Assembly: GCF_016908595.1 (NCBI RefSeq)
Contig: NZ_JAFBEC010000011.1
Span: 25,923 to 89,922, forward strand
DNA from: Geomicrobium sediminis
GTDB taxonomy: Bacteria; Bacillota; Bacilli; Bacillales; Marinococcaceae
Direction: 5' to 3'
Length of the DNA: 64,000 bases
Shown: positions 1 through 7,940 of the stretch, in pieces
How positions within the stretch are numbered: position 1 is the stretch's first letter
Layout: every line of letters begins with the position of its first letter
The notes under the pieces: model-generated
The model's input: the letters and a program-made list of their open reading frames with translations, nothing else
Database searches by the model: none
Told to the model about the DNA's origin: nothing
Position numbers and translations under genes: made by a program

Positions 1-1051
1 CATCAACGAGTAGCTTGCCACCTGAACGAACACCATCATCTATATAACCAAGCACCCGCTCTTTATGGGATTCGCGAATGAGAGGACCAACAAAGTTCTG
101 ATCATTGTGACCATCACCAACCGTTAAGACTTTTGTCCGTTTCGTTAACTCATCAATAAATTCATCCGCAATGTCCTCAGTGACAACAACAACAGAACAA
201 GCCATACAACGTTCTCCACTACTTCCAAATGCAGAACCAATGACCCCTTCAATAGTTTTGTCTAACTGACAATCGGCAAGTACCGTCGCATGATTTTTTG
301 CACCCGCAAGCGCCTGGACTCGTTTTCCATGCTTAGTACCTGTTTCGTAAACAATTCGAGCTACCGGCTCTGAACCAACAAACGAAATCGCTTCGATATC
401 AGGGTGAGTGAGAATGCGGTTGACGACATCTTTCGCACCGTGCACAAGATTTAATACCCCTTTTGGAAATCCAGCTTCGTAAAACAATTCTACAAGTCGC
501 TCGGCAAGAACCGGTGTTCTTTCAGATGTTTTCAGTACAAACGTATTGCCACACGCAATCGCGAGCGGAAACATCCACAGCGGAACCATCATCGGGAAAT
601 TAAATGGCGTGATCCCAGCAACAACGCCAAGGGGATAACGCCAGATTGAACCGTCAATCCCTCCAGCAATGCGCGGCAACGCGTCTCCCATCATTAAGTT
701 CGGGGTCGAAGTCGCGAGTTCAACAACCTCAATCCCTCGTTGCACTTCACCGTGTGCGTCTTTTAACGTCTTACCATTTTCAAGCGTAATAATGTCTCCT
801 AATTCTTGTTTGTTTTCATTTAACAAGTGCAAATACCGAAACATGAGTCTTGCTCGCTCAGGTACTGGTACGAGTGACCACGTTTTATACGCTTCTTTTG
901 AAGCTTCAACCGCTAAGTTTACATCTTCTGCTGTTGAGATTGGCACTTTCGCAATTTCTTCACCTGTTGCAGGATTCGGCACAGATTCAAGGTGTCCACC
1001 TACGGATTCTTGCCACTGATCATTAATATAATTACGGATGGTTTTTGTCAT
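1..1051 (-). CDS. mmsA: CoA-acylating methylmalonate-semialdehyde dehydrogenase, partial
   Basis: This enzyme of the aldehyde dehydrogenase superfamily oxidises methylmalonate or malonate semialdehyde with NAD and CoA to propionyl- or acetyl-CoA plus CO2, the last step of valine breakdown. The frame is open to the left edge, so only the first 350 residues or so of a family near 485 residues are present. The cofactor region with [10 protein letters not shown] and the catalytic motif SSGERCMAC (nucleophile Cys282) are typical of the CoA-dependent MmsA/IolA branch rather than ordinary aldehyde dehydrogenases. Its ATG overlaps the mmsB stop by four bases (ATGA), implying translational coupling. 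IolA of inositol catabolism is the same fold, but the mmsB neighbour favours the valine role. Confidence 0.9.
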   Translation of the reverse strand, partial: MTKTIRNYINDQWQESVGGHLESVPNPATGEEIAKVPISTAEDVNLAVEASKEAYKTWSLVPVPERARLMFRYLHLLNENKQELGDIITLENGKTLKDAHGEVQRGIEVVELATSTPNLMMGDALPRIAGGIDGSIWRYPLGVVAGITPFNFPMMVPLWMFPLAIACGNTFVLKTSERTPVLAERLVELFYEAGFPKGVLNLVHGAKDVVNRILTHPDIEAISFVGSEPVARIVYETGTKHGKRVQALAGAKNHATVLADCQLDKTIEGVIGSAFGSSGERCMACSVVVVTEDIADEFIDELTKRTKVLTVGDGHNDQNFVGPLIRESHKERVLGYIDDGVRSGGKLLVD

Positions 1052-1956
1052 GACGTTGACTCCTCTCGTTTTGCTTGAAATGTAATTTTTTGCTTGCCAA
1101 CATGTTCATACAAGCTCGCCATATCTTTTTCCCCATAGCCTGCGTCTTCGGCTTCCTCGTACACATCTAGAAGCACATTCGTCACCGGCAGGTCGAGTCC
1201 CACTTGTTCCATCGTTTCTTTTACAAAACCTAAGTCTTTTCGAAGGAGACTAAGCGTGAAACCCGGGTTGTAATCGTTCGTTGCCATAAACGTTTTATAG
1301 TTGCGTTCATAAATTCGACTTTGACCGTAGCTCACATTCATCACATCAAATAATCCATCCAAGTTCATCCCTTGTTTCTTCGCAAGCGCAACAGCCTCGC
1401 TCACACCAGCCGTATAAAACCCGATGAGCAAATTGTTAATGAGCTTTGTCATCGTGCCACTACTGATTTTTTCGTCAATATGAAATACGTTTGCACCGAG
1501 TGTATCCATAATCGGTTTAGCATCCTGAAAGACTGAGGCTTTACCACCTGCCATAAACGTTAATGTCCGGTTTTCTGCACCGACAACCCCGCCGCTTACG
1601 GGCGCTTGCAAAAAGCGCACATTGTAGTCATTGGCTACCTTTTCTACATTTTCGTTGTTCTCTGGAGCAACCGTGCTCGTATCGATGAGAAGTACACCGG
1701 GCGCTGCGTGACGGATCAGACCATCTTCTGCTAAATACACATGTTCATACGCAACAACTGAAGGTAAACTTGTCATCACTACGTCACACGTCTTCGCTAA
1801 CGATTCAACCGACTGTCCGACTTGACCACCGAGTGCTTCGAACCGTCGCTCCATTTCCGGATTTAAGTCTAATCCGTACACGTCGTATCCAGATTCGAGT
1901 AGATTCCTGCTCATCGGATAACCCATATTCCCAAGTCCAATAAATCCGATTTTCAT
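1048..1956 (-). CDS. mmsB: 3-hydroxyisobutyrate dehydrogenase
   Basis: Predicted to oxidise 3-hydroxyisobutyrate to methylmalonate semialdehyde with NAD, feeding mmsA directly downstream. The 302-residue protein starts with the Rossmann motif GFIGLGNMG (residues 4-12), carries the substrate-site APVSGG near 118 and the catalytic lysine in TMTKLINN (Lys171), all standard for the beta-hydroxyacid dehydrogenase family. The ATG at 1956 is chosen because AAGGGGG lies eight bases upstream; an in-frame GTG at 1974 would have no good ribosome site. The gene lies 14 bp after the acyl-CoA dehydrogenase gene and overlaps mmsA by four bases, so the three form one operon. Confidence 0.88.
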   Translation of the reverse strand: MKIGFIGLGNMGYPMSRNLLESGYDVYGLDLNPEMERRFEALGGQVGQSVESLAKTCDVVMTSLPSVVAYEHVYLAEDGLIRHAAPGVLLIDTSTVAPENNENVEKVANDYNVRFLQAPVSGGVVGAENRTLTFMAGGKASVFQDAKPIMDTLGANVFHIDEKISSGTMTKLINNLLIGFYTAGVSEAVALAKKQGMNLDGLFDVMNVSYGQSRIYERNYKTFMATNDYNPGFTLSLLRKDLGFVKETMEQVGLDLPVTNVLLDVYEEAEDAGYGEKDMASLYEHVGKQKITFQAKREESTS

Positions 1957-1970
1957 TTTCAATTCCCCCT

Positions 1971-3587
1971 TCACGTTGTGTAGCGTTTACGATCAATAAC
2001 GAGTTCTGCAATGTGTCGCTTCACCTTCATCACGTTGCTTGGAGTCGGTACATTCAGTTTCAATTCCTGCGCCGGTTGTTCAATGGCTTGATAGACACGT
2101 TGCACGATGCTTTGCACTTGTTGGAATCCTTCTTCAAGTACGACTAGCGTAATGTTCCTTTTCTGGTCACTTTCTTTTGTTCTGGATCGTAAATACGAAG
2201 ACCTCATCATTAAAATTGTCCCGTACCCATCTGCGATCCACCTTAGAACTTCTTGCTCACGTTGCTCAGGCTTGTCAGTAAGCGCTTTCAACATTTGCGT
2301 ATAAATCGTCTCAGCAGCAACAATCCATTGTCCAAGTTCATCTTGTACATGTGATACATTGACTTGTCGTTTCAATACTGCTTTTGCTGCAGCGAGACGA
2401 TTGATCTCATTCGTCCCTTCAAAAATACGATTAATCCGCGCATCTCGGTATAAACGCTCAACTTCATATTCTTGCATATACCCATAACCACCATGGATTT
2501 GTACCGCTTCATCTGTTGCAAATGCCAACACTTCAGAAGCAATTGTTTTACACATGGCACAATCTGCAATAAACAATGCCAACACACTTGAGTGATCGTG
2601 ATCCCCATCTGACTGAAGAGCTTCATCTAAACGACTTGCCGTTTGGTACGCATAACTCTCAATTGCATAGATCGCCGAAGTCACTTCTGCAAGTTTCTCT
2701 TGGATTAACGTAAACGACGCAATGGGAGTTTTAAATTGAACGCGCTCCGTCGTATACGTGGTTGCCAAATGTAACGCTCGCTTCGCTGCACCGATATTAT
2801 TAAACGCCAATTTCAAACGAGCTAAGTTTAGCGTATTGAGTGCAATTTTGTGACCTTTTCCTAGCTCTCCTAAAATGTGCTTTTCTGTCACAACAACTTG
2901 ATCAAGAAGAAGTGTCGCTGTCGATGAACCTTTGATCCCCATCTTCTTCTCTTCTGGTCCGATTGAAACGCCTTCCATCGTGCGTTCCACAATAAAAGCA
3001 GTCATCCCTTCTGAAGTCTGGGCAAATACAATGAATACGTCCGCTACATGAGCATTCGTAATCCATTGCTTTTCACCAGTGATCTGATACACATTCTTCT
3101 CTTTATCAAAGACCGCTTTTGTTTTCCCATTTAACGCATCTGATCCTGCTTCTGGCTCCGTTAATGCATAGGCGCCAATCCATTCTCCTGAAGCAAGTTT
3201 CGGTAAGTACATCGACTTTTGCCACTCTGTACCGTAATACATATATGGAGTCGTCCCTACCCCCACATGAATGTTAAACGATACACTAAACGATCCACCG
3301 CCGTTCCCAACTTGTTCTGCAACGACACCCGATAGCCGTTTACCAAGACCTAATCCCCCGTACGCCTCCGGTACCTCTACTGCTTGTAAACCAAGTTCAC
3401 CAGCAGCCTGAAAGCACGTCTTTATCCAAGATTGGTCTTGTTGTTCCGTCTTCTCTGGGTTTTGTAAGGGATAACCCTCAACAAACTGCTCTGCTGTCTT
3501 TATGATCATTTGCTCTTCACTCGTACGTTCTTCCGGACTGAACGAAGAGTCATCAAGAGTTCCTCCAAAAAGCATGCTCGAATTCAT
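1971..3587 (-). CDS. acyl-CoA dehydrogenase (long form)
   Basis: FAD-dependent alpha,beta-dehydrogenation of an acyl-CoA. The protein has the acyl-CoA dehydrogenase signatures ALTEPEAGSDA and, near residue 390, GGYGYMQEYEVERLYRDARI followed by the catalytic-glutamate segment FEGTNEINR. At 538 residues it is about 150 longer than short/branched-chain enzymes; the extra C-terminal domain resembles FadE/YusJ-type enzymes. Because it heads an operon with mmsB and mmsA, isobutyryl-CoA or another branched acyl-CoA is a reasonable substrate, but this is inference. The start is ATG 3587 (or the adjacent TTG at 3590) behind AAAGGAGG at 3599-3606; a longer frame from 3638 would overlap the sigma-54 promoter and can be discarded. 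Confidence 0.87.
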   Translation of the reverse strand: MNSSMLFGGTLDDSSFSPEERTSEEQMIIKTAEQFVEGYPLQNPEKTEQQDQSWIKTCFQAAGELGLQAVEVPEAYGGLGLGKRLSGVVAEQVGNGGGSFSVSFNIHVGVGTTPYMYYGTEWQKSMYLPKLASGEWIGAYALTEPEAGSDALNGKTKAVFDKEKNVYQITGEKQWITNAHVADVFIVFAQTSEGMTAFIVERTMEGVSIGPEEKKMGIKGSSTATLLLDQVVVTEKHILGELGKGHKIALNTLNLARLKLAFNNIGAAKRALHLATTYTTERVQFKTPIASFTLIQEKLAEVTSAIYAIESYAYQTASRLDEALQSDGDHDHSSVLALFIADCAMCKTIASEVLAFATDEAVQIHGGYGYMQEYEVERLYRDARINRIFEGTNEINRLAAAKAVLKRQVNVSHVQDELGQWIVAAETIYTQMLKALTDKPEQREQEVLRWIADGYGTILMMRSSYLRSRTKESDQKRNITLVVLEEGFQQVQSIVQRVYQAIEQPAQELKLNVPTPSNVMKVKRHIAELVIDRKRYTT

Positions 3588-3618
3588 CAAATGAATGGCC
3601 TCCTTTCCATACTTAATA

Positions 3619-3634
3619 AGCAAAGTCTGTGCCA
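3619..3634 (-). promoter_or_regulatory. sigma-54 (SigL) -24/-12 promoter of the valine operon
   Basis: Read on the minus strand the site is TGGCAC, five bases, TTGCT, matching the sigma-54 consensus TGGCAC-N5-TTGCW. The predicted start of transcription, about 12 bases past the -12 GC, is near 3608, two bases before the AAAGGAGG ribosome site of the acyl-CoA dehydrogenase gene. The gene immediately upstream encodes a sigma-54-dependent activator. Confidence 0.9.
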
Positions 3635-3674
3635 ACATTTAAATACGGCGAAACAAGGCATCGCACAGTTGAAA

Positions 3675-3697
3675 ATGTCTAAATGTATAGACACTGT
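3675..3697. promoter_or_regulatory. putative upstream activator site 1
   Basis: Inverted repeat TGTCTA-N6-TAGACA (3676-3693) followed by CTGT. A second copy at 5481-5503 shares 19 of 23 positions in the same orientation. It lies about 40 bp upstream of the -24 element, near -79 from the predicted start site, a usual place for an enhancer bound by a sigma-54 activator. Confidence 0.7.
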
Positions 3698-3706
3698 CGA
3701 TCCTTA

Positions 3707-5428
3707 TTAAACAGAAAGACCATACTTAGCCAACTTGTTGTATAACGTAGCTCTAGAAATCCCTAATTGCTTTGCTGCCTCAGATTTGTTGCCCTTCGCT
3801 TCCTTAAGCGCCTCATAAATGAGTTCTTGATCAGAGGTGGGTGGCGGCATCGATGACGCCGGAATGAACGTACGCTGCAGCAGCTCTTTCGGCAAATCTT
3901 GTTCATTAATAATGGGCCCCTCAGAAAGAACATACATCCGTTCAAGGTAATGAAACAATTCACGTACATTACCTGGCCAGCTATACGAAAACATGCGCTC
4001 CAGCACTGCTTTCGTGAGCGTTTTCTTCTGAAACCCTTCTTGTTCCCGGAGTTTCAAATGATGAGCAATCAATGATGGAATGTCTTGCTTCCGTTCTCTT
4101 AGCGGTGGAATTTCAATGTGAATTACGTTCAAACGATAATACAAATCTTCTCGAAATGTGCCTTTCAACATTTTCGCTTTAAGGTCTTGATTCGTCGCTG
4201 CAACTAAGCGAAAATCTACGTGAACAGGTGTCGAACCACCCACCCTTTCCACTTGCTTCGTCTCTAATACACGTAAGATTTTCGCCTGAGATTCAAAGGG
4301 CATGTCACCAATCTCATCGAGAAACAACGTCCCCCCGTTTGCAAGCTCTACTTTCCCCACTTTCCCTTCTGCACGCGTCCCTGTAAATGCCCCTTTTAAA
4401 TAGCCGAACAACTCCGACTCAAACAAGCTTTCTGGAATGGCAGCACAATTCACTGCAACAAACGGACCTTTCTGATGATGACTCTTATGATGAATCGCAT
4501 GAGCAAAAGGTTCCTTTCCAACCCCTGTTTCTCCTGTTAGCAATACAGGCACCTCGGTCACTGCCGCTTTTCTGCCTATTTTCTTCGCACTTGCAATTGC
4601 CGGACTTTCCCCAATAATATCTTCAAAGCGAACACTCACATTGCTTTCAGTATGTTTGTGCCAACGACTCTCTTCGATGGCTACTGCTTGCGGAATGCGC
4701 TCTAACCGTTGCAACGTTTCTTCTAGCTCAGTCTTCCCTTCAAACACGAGCATACCAACTGCTCCGATGATTTCTCCTTCTTGCCACATCGGCAATCGAT
4801 GGACGACGAGTTCTTGACCTTGCAGACGGTGTGCTTGACTACGTTCAGGCACACCCGTCTTTAAGACAACGGGGATCCTTGTATTCTCAATCACTTCTTC
4901 GACTGGCCGACCAATCGCTTCTTCCTTCGTTACACCGACAAAGCGGCTATATGTTTCATTAAACACTTGAATGATGCCTTTGTGATCAACAATCACGACG
5001 CCCTCATACGCCGTATCCAGACTAAGCATTAACCATCGATTCATCTGCCTTTGTTTCTCTTCTTGTTCCTCTAGATAATGGGTAAATGCAAGCCGTTCTT
5101 CCATCCCAATCACTCCAGAAAGGATGCCGCTCTCGTGATGCACAACGTATAATAATGACTCTTTACACTCTCGTAGTGAGCAGTGTTCATCTACAATCGC
5201 ATGTGGCCGTTCGATCACGTTCTCCACCGTTTGTTGGTCATCATCACTTCGTAAACAACGCCATATTCGAATGACCCCTAAAAAACGACCATTCTCGACT
5301 ACGGCCATTTCTAATTGCTCTTGCATCGTCATCATTGACTTGGCTTCTCGTATTGTCATCGTTACGTCAATCGTAGTCGGTTGAATATTCATCCACTGAC
5401 CACAATGATCTCGAGTATGAAGAAGCAT
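3707..5428 (-). CDS. sigma-54-dependent transcriptional activator (CBS-CBS-PAS-AAA+-Fis)
   Basis: An enhancer-binding activator of RNA polymerase-sigma-54, most likely controlling the valine operon next door. The 573-residue protein has two CBS-like segments (about 8-115), a PAS domain (about 130-235), an AAA+ domain (about 268-500) with Walker A GETGVGKEP (299-307), Walker B TLFLDEIGD, and a Fis-type helix-turn-helix at the end (NKSEAAKQLGISRATLYNKL). The sigma-54 contact loop reads GAFTGT (346-351) instead of GAFTGA, and Walker A is followed by EPF where EL/EV is usual. The ATG at 5428 has AAGGGGA four bases upstream; the upstream ATG at 5464 falls between the -35 and -10 boxes. Its CBS/PAS layout resembles BkdR-like regulators of branched-chain amino acid use, but the ligand is unknown. 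Confidence 0.88.
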   Translation of the reverse strand: MLLHTRDHCGQWMNIQPTTIDVTMTIREAKSMMTMQEQLEMAVVENGRFLGVIRIWRCLRSDDDQQTVENVIERPHAIVDEHCSLRECKESLLYVVHHESGILSGVIGMEERLAFTHYLEEQEEKQRQMNRWLMLSLDTAYEGVVIVDHKGIIQVFNETYSRFVGVTKEEAIGRPVEEVIENTRIPVVLKTGVPERSQAHRLQGQELVVHRLPMWQEGEIIGAVGMLVFEGKTELEETLQRLERIPQAVAIEESRWHKHTESNVSVRFEDIIGESPAIASAKKIGRKAAVTEVPVLLTGETGVGKEPFAHAIHHKSHHQKGPFVAVNCAAIPESLFESELFGYLKGAFTGTRAEGKVGKVELANGGTLFLDEIGDMPFESQAKILRVLETKQVERVGGSTPVHVDFRLVAATNQDLKAKMLKGTFREDLYYRLNVIHIEIPPLRERKQDIPSLIAHHLKLREQEGFQKKTLTKAVLERMFSYSWPGNVRELFHYLERMYVLSEGPIINEQDLPKELLQRTFIPASSMPPPTSDQELIYEALKEAKGNKSEAAKQLGISRATLYNKLAKYGLSV

Positions 5429-5445
5429 ACGCTCCCCTTCTTTCG

Positions 5446-5474
5446 TTAATAGTTGACGACTCATAAACTGTCAA
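5446..5474 (-). promoter_or_regulatory. vegetative promoter of the activator gene
   Basis: On the minus strand a perfect TTGACA (5469-5474) is followed after 17 bases by TATTAA (5446-5451). The start of transcription would lie close to the ribosome site of the ATG at 5428, which supports that start codon. Confidence 0.6.
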
Positions 5475-5480
5475 AGTCAT

Positions 5481-5503
5481 ATGTATAGTTGTTTAGACAC
5501 TGT
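5481..5503. promoter_or_regulatory. putative activator/autoregulation site 2
   Basis: TGTATA-N6-TAGACA (5482-5499) followed by CTGT, 19 of 23 positions identical to the copy at 3675-3697. It begins seven bases upstream of the -35 box of the activator gene, so the activator may control its own synthesis. Confidence 0.6.
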
Positions 5504-5527
5504 ACGATAAATTCCTTTATTCCACAT

Positions 5528-5557
5528 AAAAAAGCCCAAAGGCAACTACCTTTGGGC
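5528..5557 (-). terminator. intrinsic terminator
   Basis: Perfect stem GCCCAAAGG / CCTTTGGGC (5534-5557) followed on the minus strand by six T, just after the stop of the oxidoreductase gene. Confidence 0.85.
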
Positions 5558-5571
5558 GAAACAAATTCACA

Positions 5572-6579
5572 CTATTTCTCGGATACTTTTACGAGCTGTT
5601 TGCCAATGTTCTCGCCTTTAAAAAGGCCAATAAACGCTTCCGGAACTCGTTCAATCCCCTCATGAATCGTTTCTTCGTATTGAAGCTCACCTGCTTCAAT
5701 GTAACTTGCTAATGCTTTGTAGGCTTCTTGGAATTGATCTTCAAAATCACGAACGAGGAACCCTTGCATTTTCACACGGGCTTTTACGAGAAAACCTTGC
5801 ACACGCACCCCGATGTCTCTCTCTCCTTTTTCGAGATTGTATGAGGAGATCGATCCACAAACCGGCACACGAGCAAATGTGTTTAAGTGGGGCAAAATAT
5901 GATCGCTAATCTCTCCACCTACATTTTCAAAGTACACATCAATGCCATCGGGGCAGTGCTCTTTTAGAACTTCTTTCAGATTATCGGTTTTATAATTAAT
6001 CGCTTCGTCAAACCCGAGGGATTTAATGTAATCGGCCTTTTCCTTTGATCCGACGATTCCGATCACACGGGCCCCCTTAATCTTAGCAAGTTGTCCCGCA
6101 ACTGAACCGACCGCACCTGCAGCACCTGAAATGACGACCGTTTCTCCTTCTTTCGGTTCACCAATTTTATACATACCAAAGTACGCTGTGAGCCCAGGCA
6201 TTCCAAGCACACCCAGTGCCGCAGAGCTTGAAACACCGTGTAAATCAAGCTTACGAACCGCATCCGCATCAACTGTATTGTATTCTTTCCATTCCAACAT
6301 CCCCGTTACAACGTCACCTTCTTGAAGGCCATTTGAATGACTCTTTGTTACAACAGCGACGATCCCGCCGTTTAATGGCTCTCCAACTTGAAATGGAGCC
6401 GTATATGATTTCGCATCGTTCATTCTTCCTCGCATGTACGGATCGACTGAGAGGTACAACGTTTTGAGTTGGACTTCCCCTTCAGTCGGTTGAACAACAT
6501 CTGTTTCTTCGTACTGAAACGTGCTGCGTGTTGGCATTCCGTTCGGTCGCTCTTTAAGTAGAATTTGTTGCTGTTTCAT
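5572..6579 (-). CDS. NADP-dependent oxidoreductase, MDR superfamily (YfmJ/CurA type)
   Basis: A zinc-free medium-chain reductase of the leukotriene B4 dehydrogenase / curcumin reductase branch, expected to reduce enone double bonds with NADPH in the cytosol. The 335-residue protein has the early SVDPYMRGRM motif typical of this branch, the cofactor-binding motif SGAAGAVGSVAGQLAKIKG, and FENVGGEISD further on. B. subtilis YfmJ is a likely close relative. ATG 6579 is preceded by AAGGAGG at a good distance; an in-frame extension to 6663 lacks a ribosome site. It stands alone and its substrate cannot be told from sequence. Confidence 0.85.
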   Translation of the reverse strand: MKQQQILLKERPNGMPTRSTFQYEETDVVQPTEGEVQLKTLYLSVDPYMRGRMNDAKSYTAPFQVGEPLNGGIVAVVTKSHSNGLQEGDVVTGMLEWKEYNTVDADAVRKLDLHGVSSSAALGVLGMPGLTAYFGMYKIGEPKEGETVVISGAAGAVGSVAGQLAKIKGARVIGIVGSKEKADYIKSLGFDEAINYKTDNLKEVLKEHCPDGIDVYFENVGGEISDHILPHLNTFARVPVCGSISSYNLEKGERDIGVRVQGFLVKARVKMQGFLVRDFEDQFQEAYKALASYIEAGELQYEETIHEGIERVPEAFIGLFKGENIGKQLVKVSEK

Positions 6580-6687
6580 GATCTTCCTCCTTTTCTTCTT
6601 CTGTTCCTCGTTTTTGACATCATTAAACAACGTGTCACCTTGATCATTCGCCAAAAAGCACAAAAAACCTGTTGAATAATCAACAGG

Positions 6688-7917
6688 TTATCGTTTGCTT
6701 CCACCCTTGCTGCCGCCTTTTCCTCCGCCTTCACCTTGGAGAGAGAAAAGGTTCGAGTCAATTGAGAACGTCAGTCTCTCACGATCTCGTTGACGCTTAA
6801 GGGCTAATTGAATCAAGTCATTGGTTAGCGTTTGGAAATCTTTATCCGCCGCTTCCCATAAATAAAAAGACAATGATCCAGGAATTGTATTAATTTCATT
6901 CACATAAATGATATCGTTCGCTTCGTCTTTCATAAAATCAATTCGCGAAACGCCACCACATCCGAGTGCTTTAAACGTTGATACCGCAAGTGTTTGAATC
7001 TGCTCTGTTTCTTCATCTGGGATTGGGGCAGGAATAATACGATCTGTACTTTCCATTCCGCCACCCATCGATTTAGAACCACTGCCACCTTTACTTCCAC
7101 CTCTTGAGCTACCTTGGTATTTATCCGCATAGCTCAAAATGTCTTCGGTCTTTAATACTTCTTCAATGACAGATGCTTCTGCTTCGTCAGTATCCCCTAA
7201 CACGGAACAGTTCATTTCCTTAAGGTCCGTGATTAAAGGTTCAACGATTAGTTTCGATGCGTACTCAAGCGCCTCTTCAATGGCAATTTCCAAACTTTCT
7301 TGATTGCGGGCAACTCCAATTCCTACGCTCGACCCTAAATTTGCTGGTTTAACAATCGCAGGCAAACCAATCTCTTCTTCAATTTGCTTTACAATCGAAG
7401 CTGAATCCTCTTGCCATTCACGATTATAGAACCAGACATCGTTTAGTACAGGCAACTTTTCGTTACGAAGCACTTGCTTCATCGTCACTTTATCCATTCC
7501 AAGAGCGGATGCACCGACATCACAGCCAACATACGGAATGTTCATCAGTTCAAATAGCCCTTGAAGTCCTCCGTCTTCTCCAAACGTTCCGTGTAAGACA
7601 GGAAAAGCGACATCGATCTGACTGACTTCACGCTTTCCAAAACGAGGGGCTGGGTTCTTCTGTAAGACGATTCCACCATTGTCAGCCGCTACTGGGATAA
7701 CTGGTGTTGCTTCACTTAAAAGAGCCTTCAAGTCTTTGTATGCTTCAATATCTGTTAACTTCTCACCTGTATACCACGTGCGATCCTTACTAATGTAAAT
7801 CGGAATGGCTTCGTAGCGATCAGCATCCATCGCATGAATGGCTTGCAAACCGGAAATAACCGATACTTCATGCTCGACGGAGATGCCGCCAAAAAATACA
7901 CCTACTCTAGTTCTCAC
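6688..7917 (-). CDS. ddl: D-alanine--D-alanine ligase with Gly/Ser-rich insertions
   Basis: ATP-grasp ligase joining two D-alanines for the peptidoglycan stem. Visible family features are GGISVEHEVSVISG at the start, the serine loop NLGSSVGIGV, the omega-loop ending DKY (the Tyr that marks D-Ala-D-Ala specificity) and the metal-binding end YVNEINTIPGSLSFYLWE. Two oddities raise the length to 409 residues, against about 360 usually: a flexible insert after DKYQGSS rich in Gly, Ser, Lys and Met (about residues 265-290), and a C-terminal tail of GGS/GGK repeats. It begins with GTG 7917 (GGAG ten bases upstream); the nearby ATG runs into a stop in another frame. It follows the membrane MurF-like gene by 23 bp, so it is probably co-transcribed. 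Whether it is the only Ddl of the cell cannot be seen here. Confidence 0.87.
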   Translation of the reverse strand: MRTRVGVFFGGISVEHEVSVISGLQAIHAMDADRYEAIPIYISKDRTWYTGEKLTDIEAYKDLKALLSEATPVIPVAADNGGIVLQKNPAPRFGKREVSQIDVAFPVLHGTFGEDGGLQGLFELMNIPYVGCDVGASALGMDKVTMKQVLRNEKLPVLNDVWFYNREWQEDSASIVKQIEEEIGLPAIVKPANLGSSVGIGVARNQESLEIAIEEALEYASKLIVEPLITDLKEMNCSVLGDTDEAEASVIEEVLKTEDILSYADKYQGSSRGGSKGGSGSKSMGGGMESTDRIIPAPIPDEETEQIQTLAVSTFKALGCGGVSRIDFMKDEANDIIYVNEINTIPGSLSFYLWEAADKDFQTLTNDLIQLALKRQRDRERLTFSIDSNLFSLQGEGGGKGGSKGGSKR

Positions 7918-7940
7918 GTTTTCTCATCTCCGTTCTTTAT

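Noticed and set aside
3588..3638. Longer start of the acyl-CoA dehydrogenase
   Set aside because: It would overlap the sigma-54 promoter and the predicted transcription start near 3608.
6688..7917. Van-type (D-Ala-D-Lac or D-Ala-D-Ser) ligase
   Set aside because: The omega-loop keeps the Lys-Tyr of ordinary D-Ala-D-Ala ligases and no vanH, vanX or vanRS genes are adjacent; the VanZ-like gene at 33.5 kb is far away.
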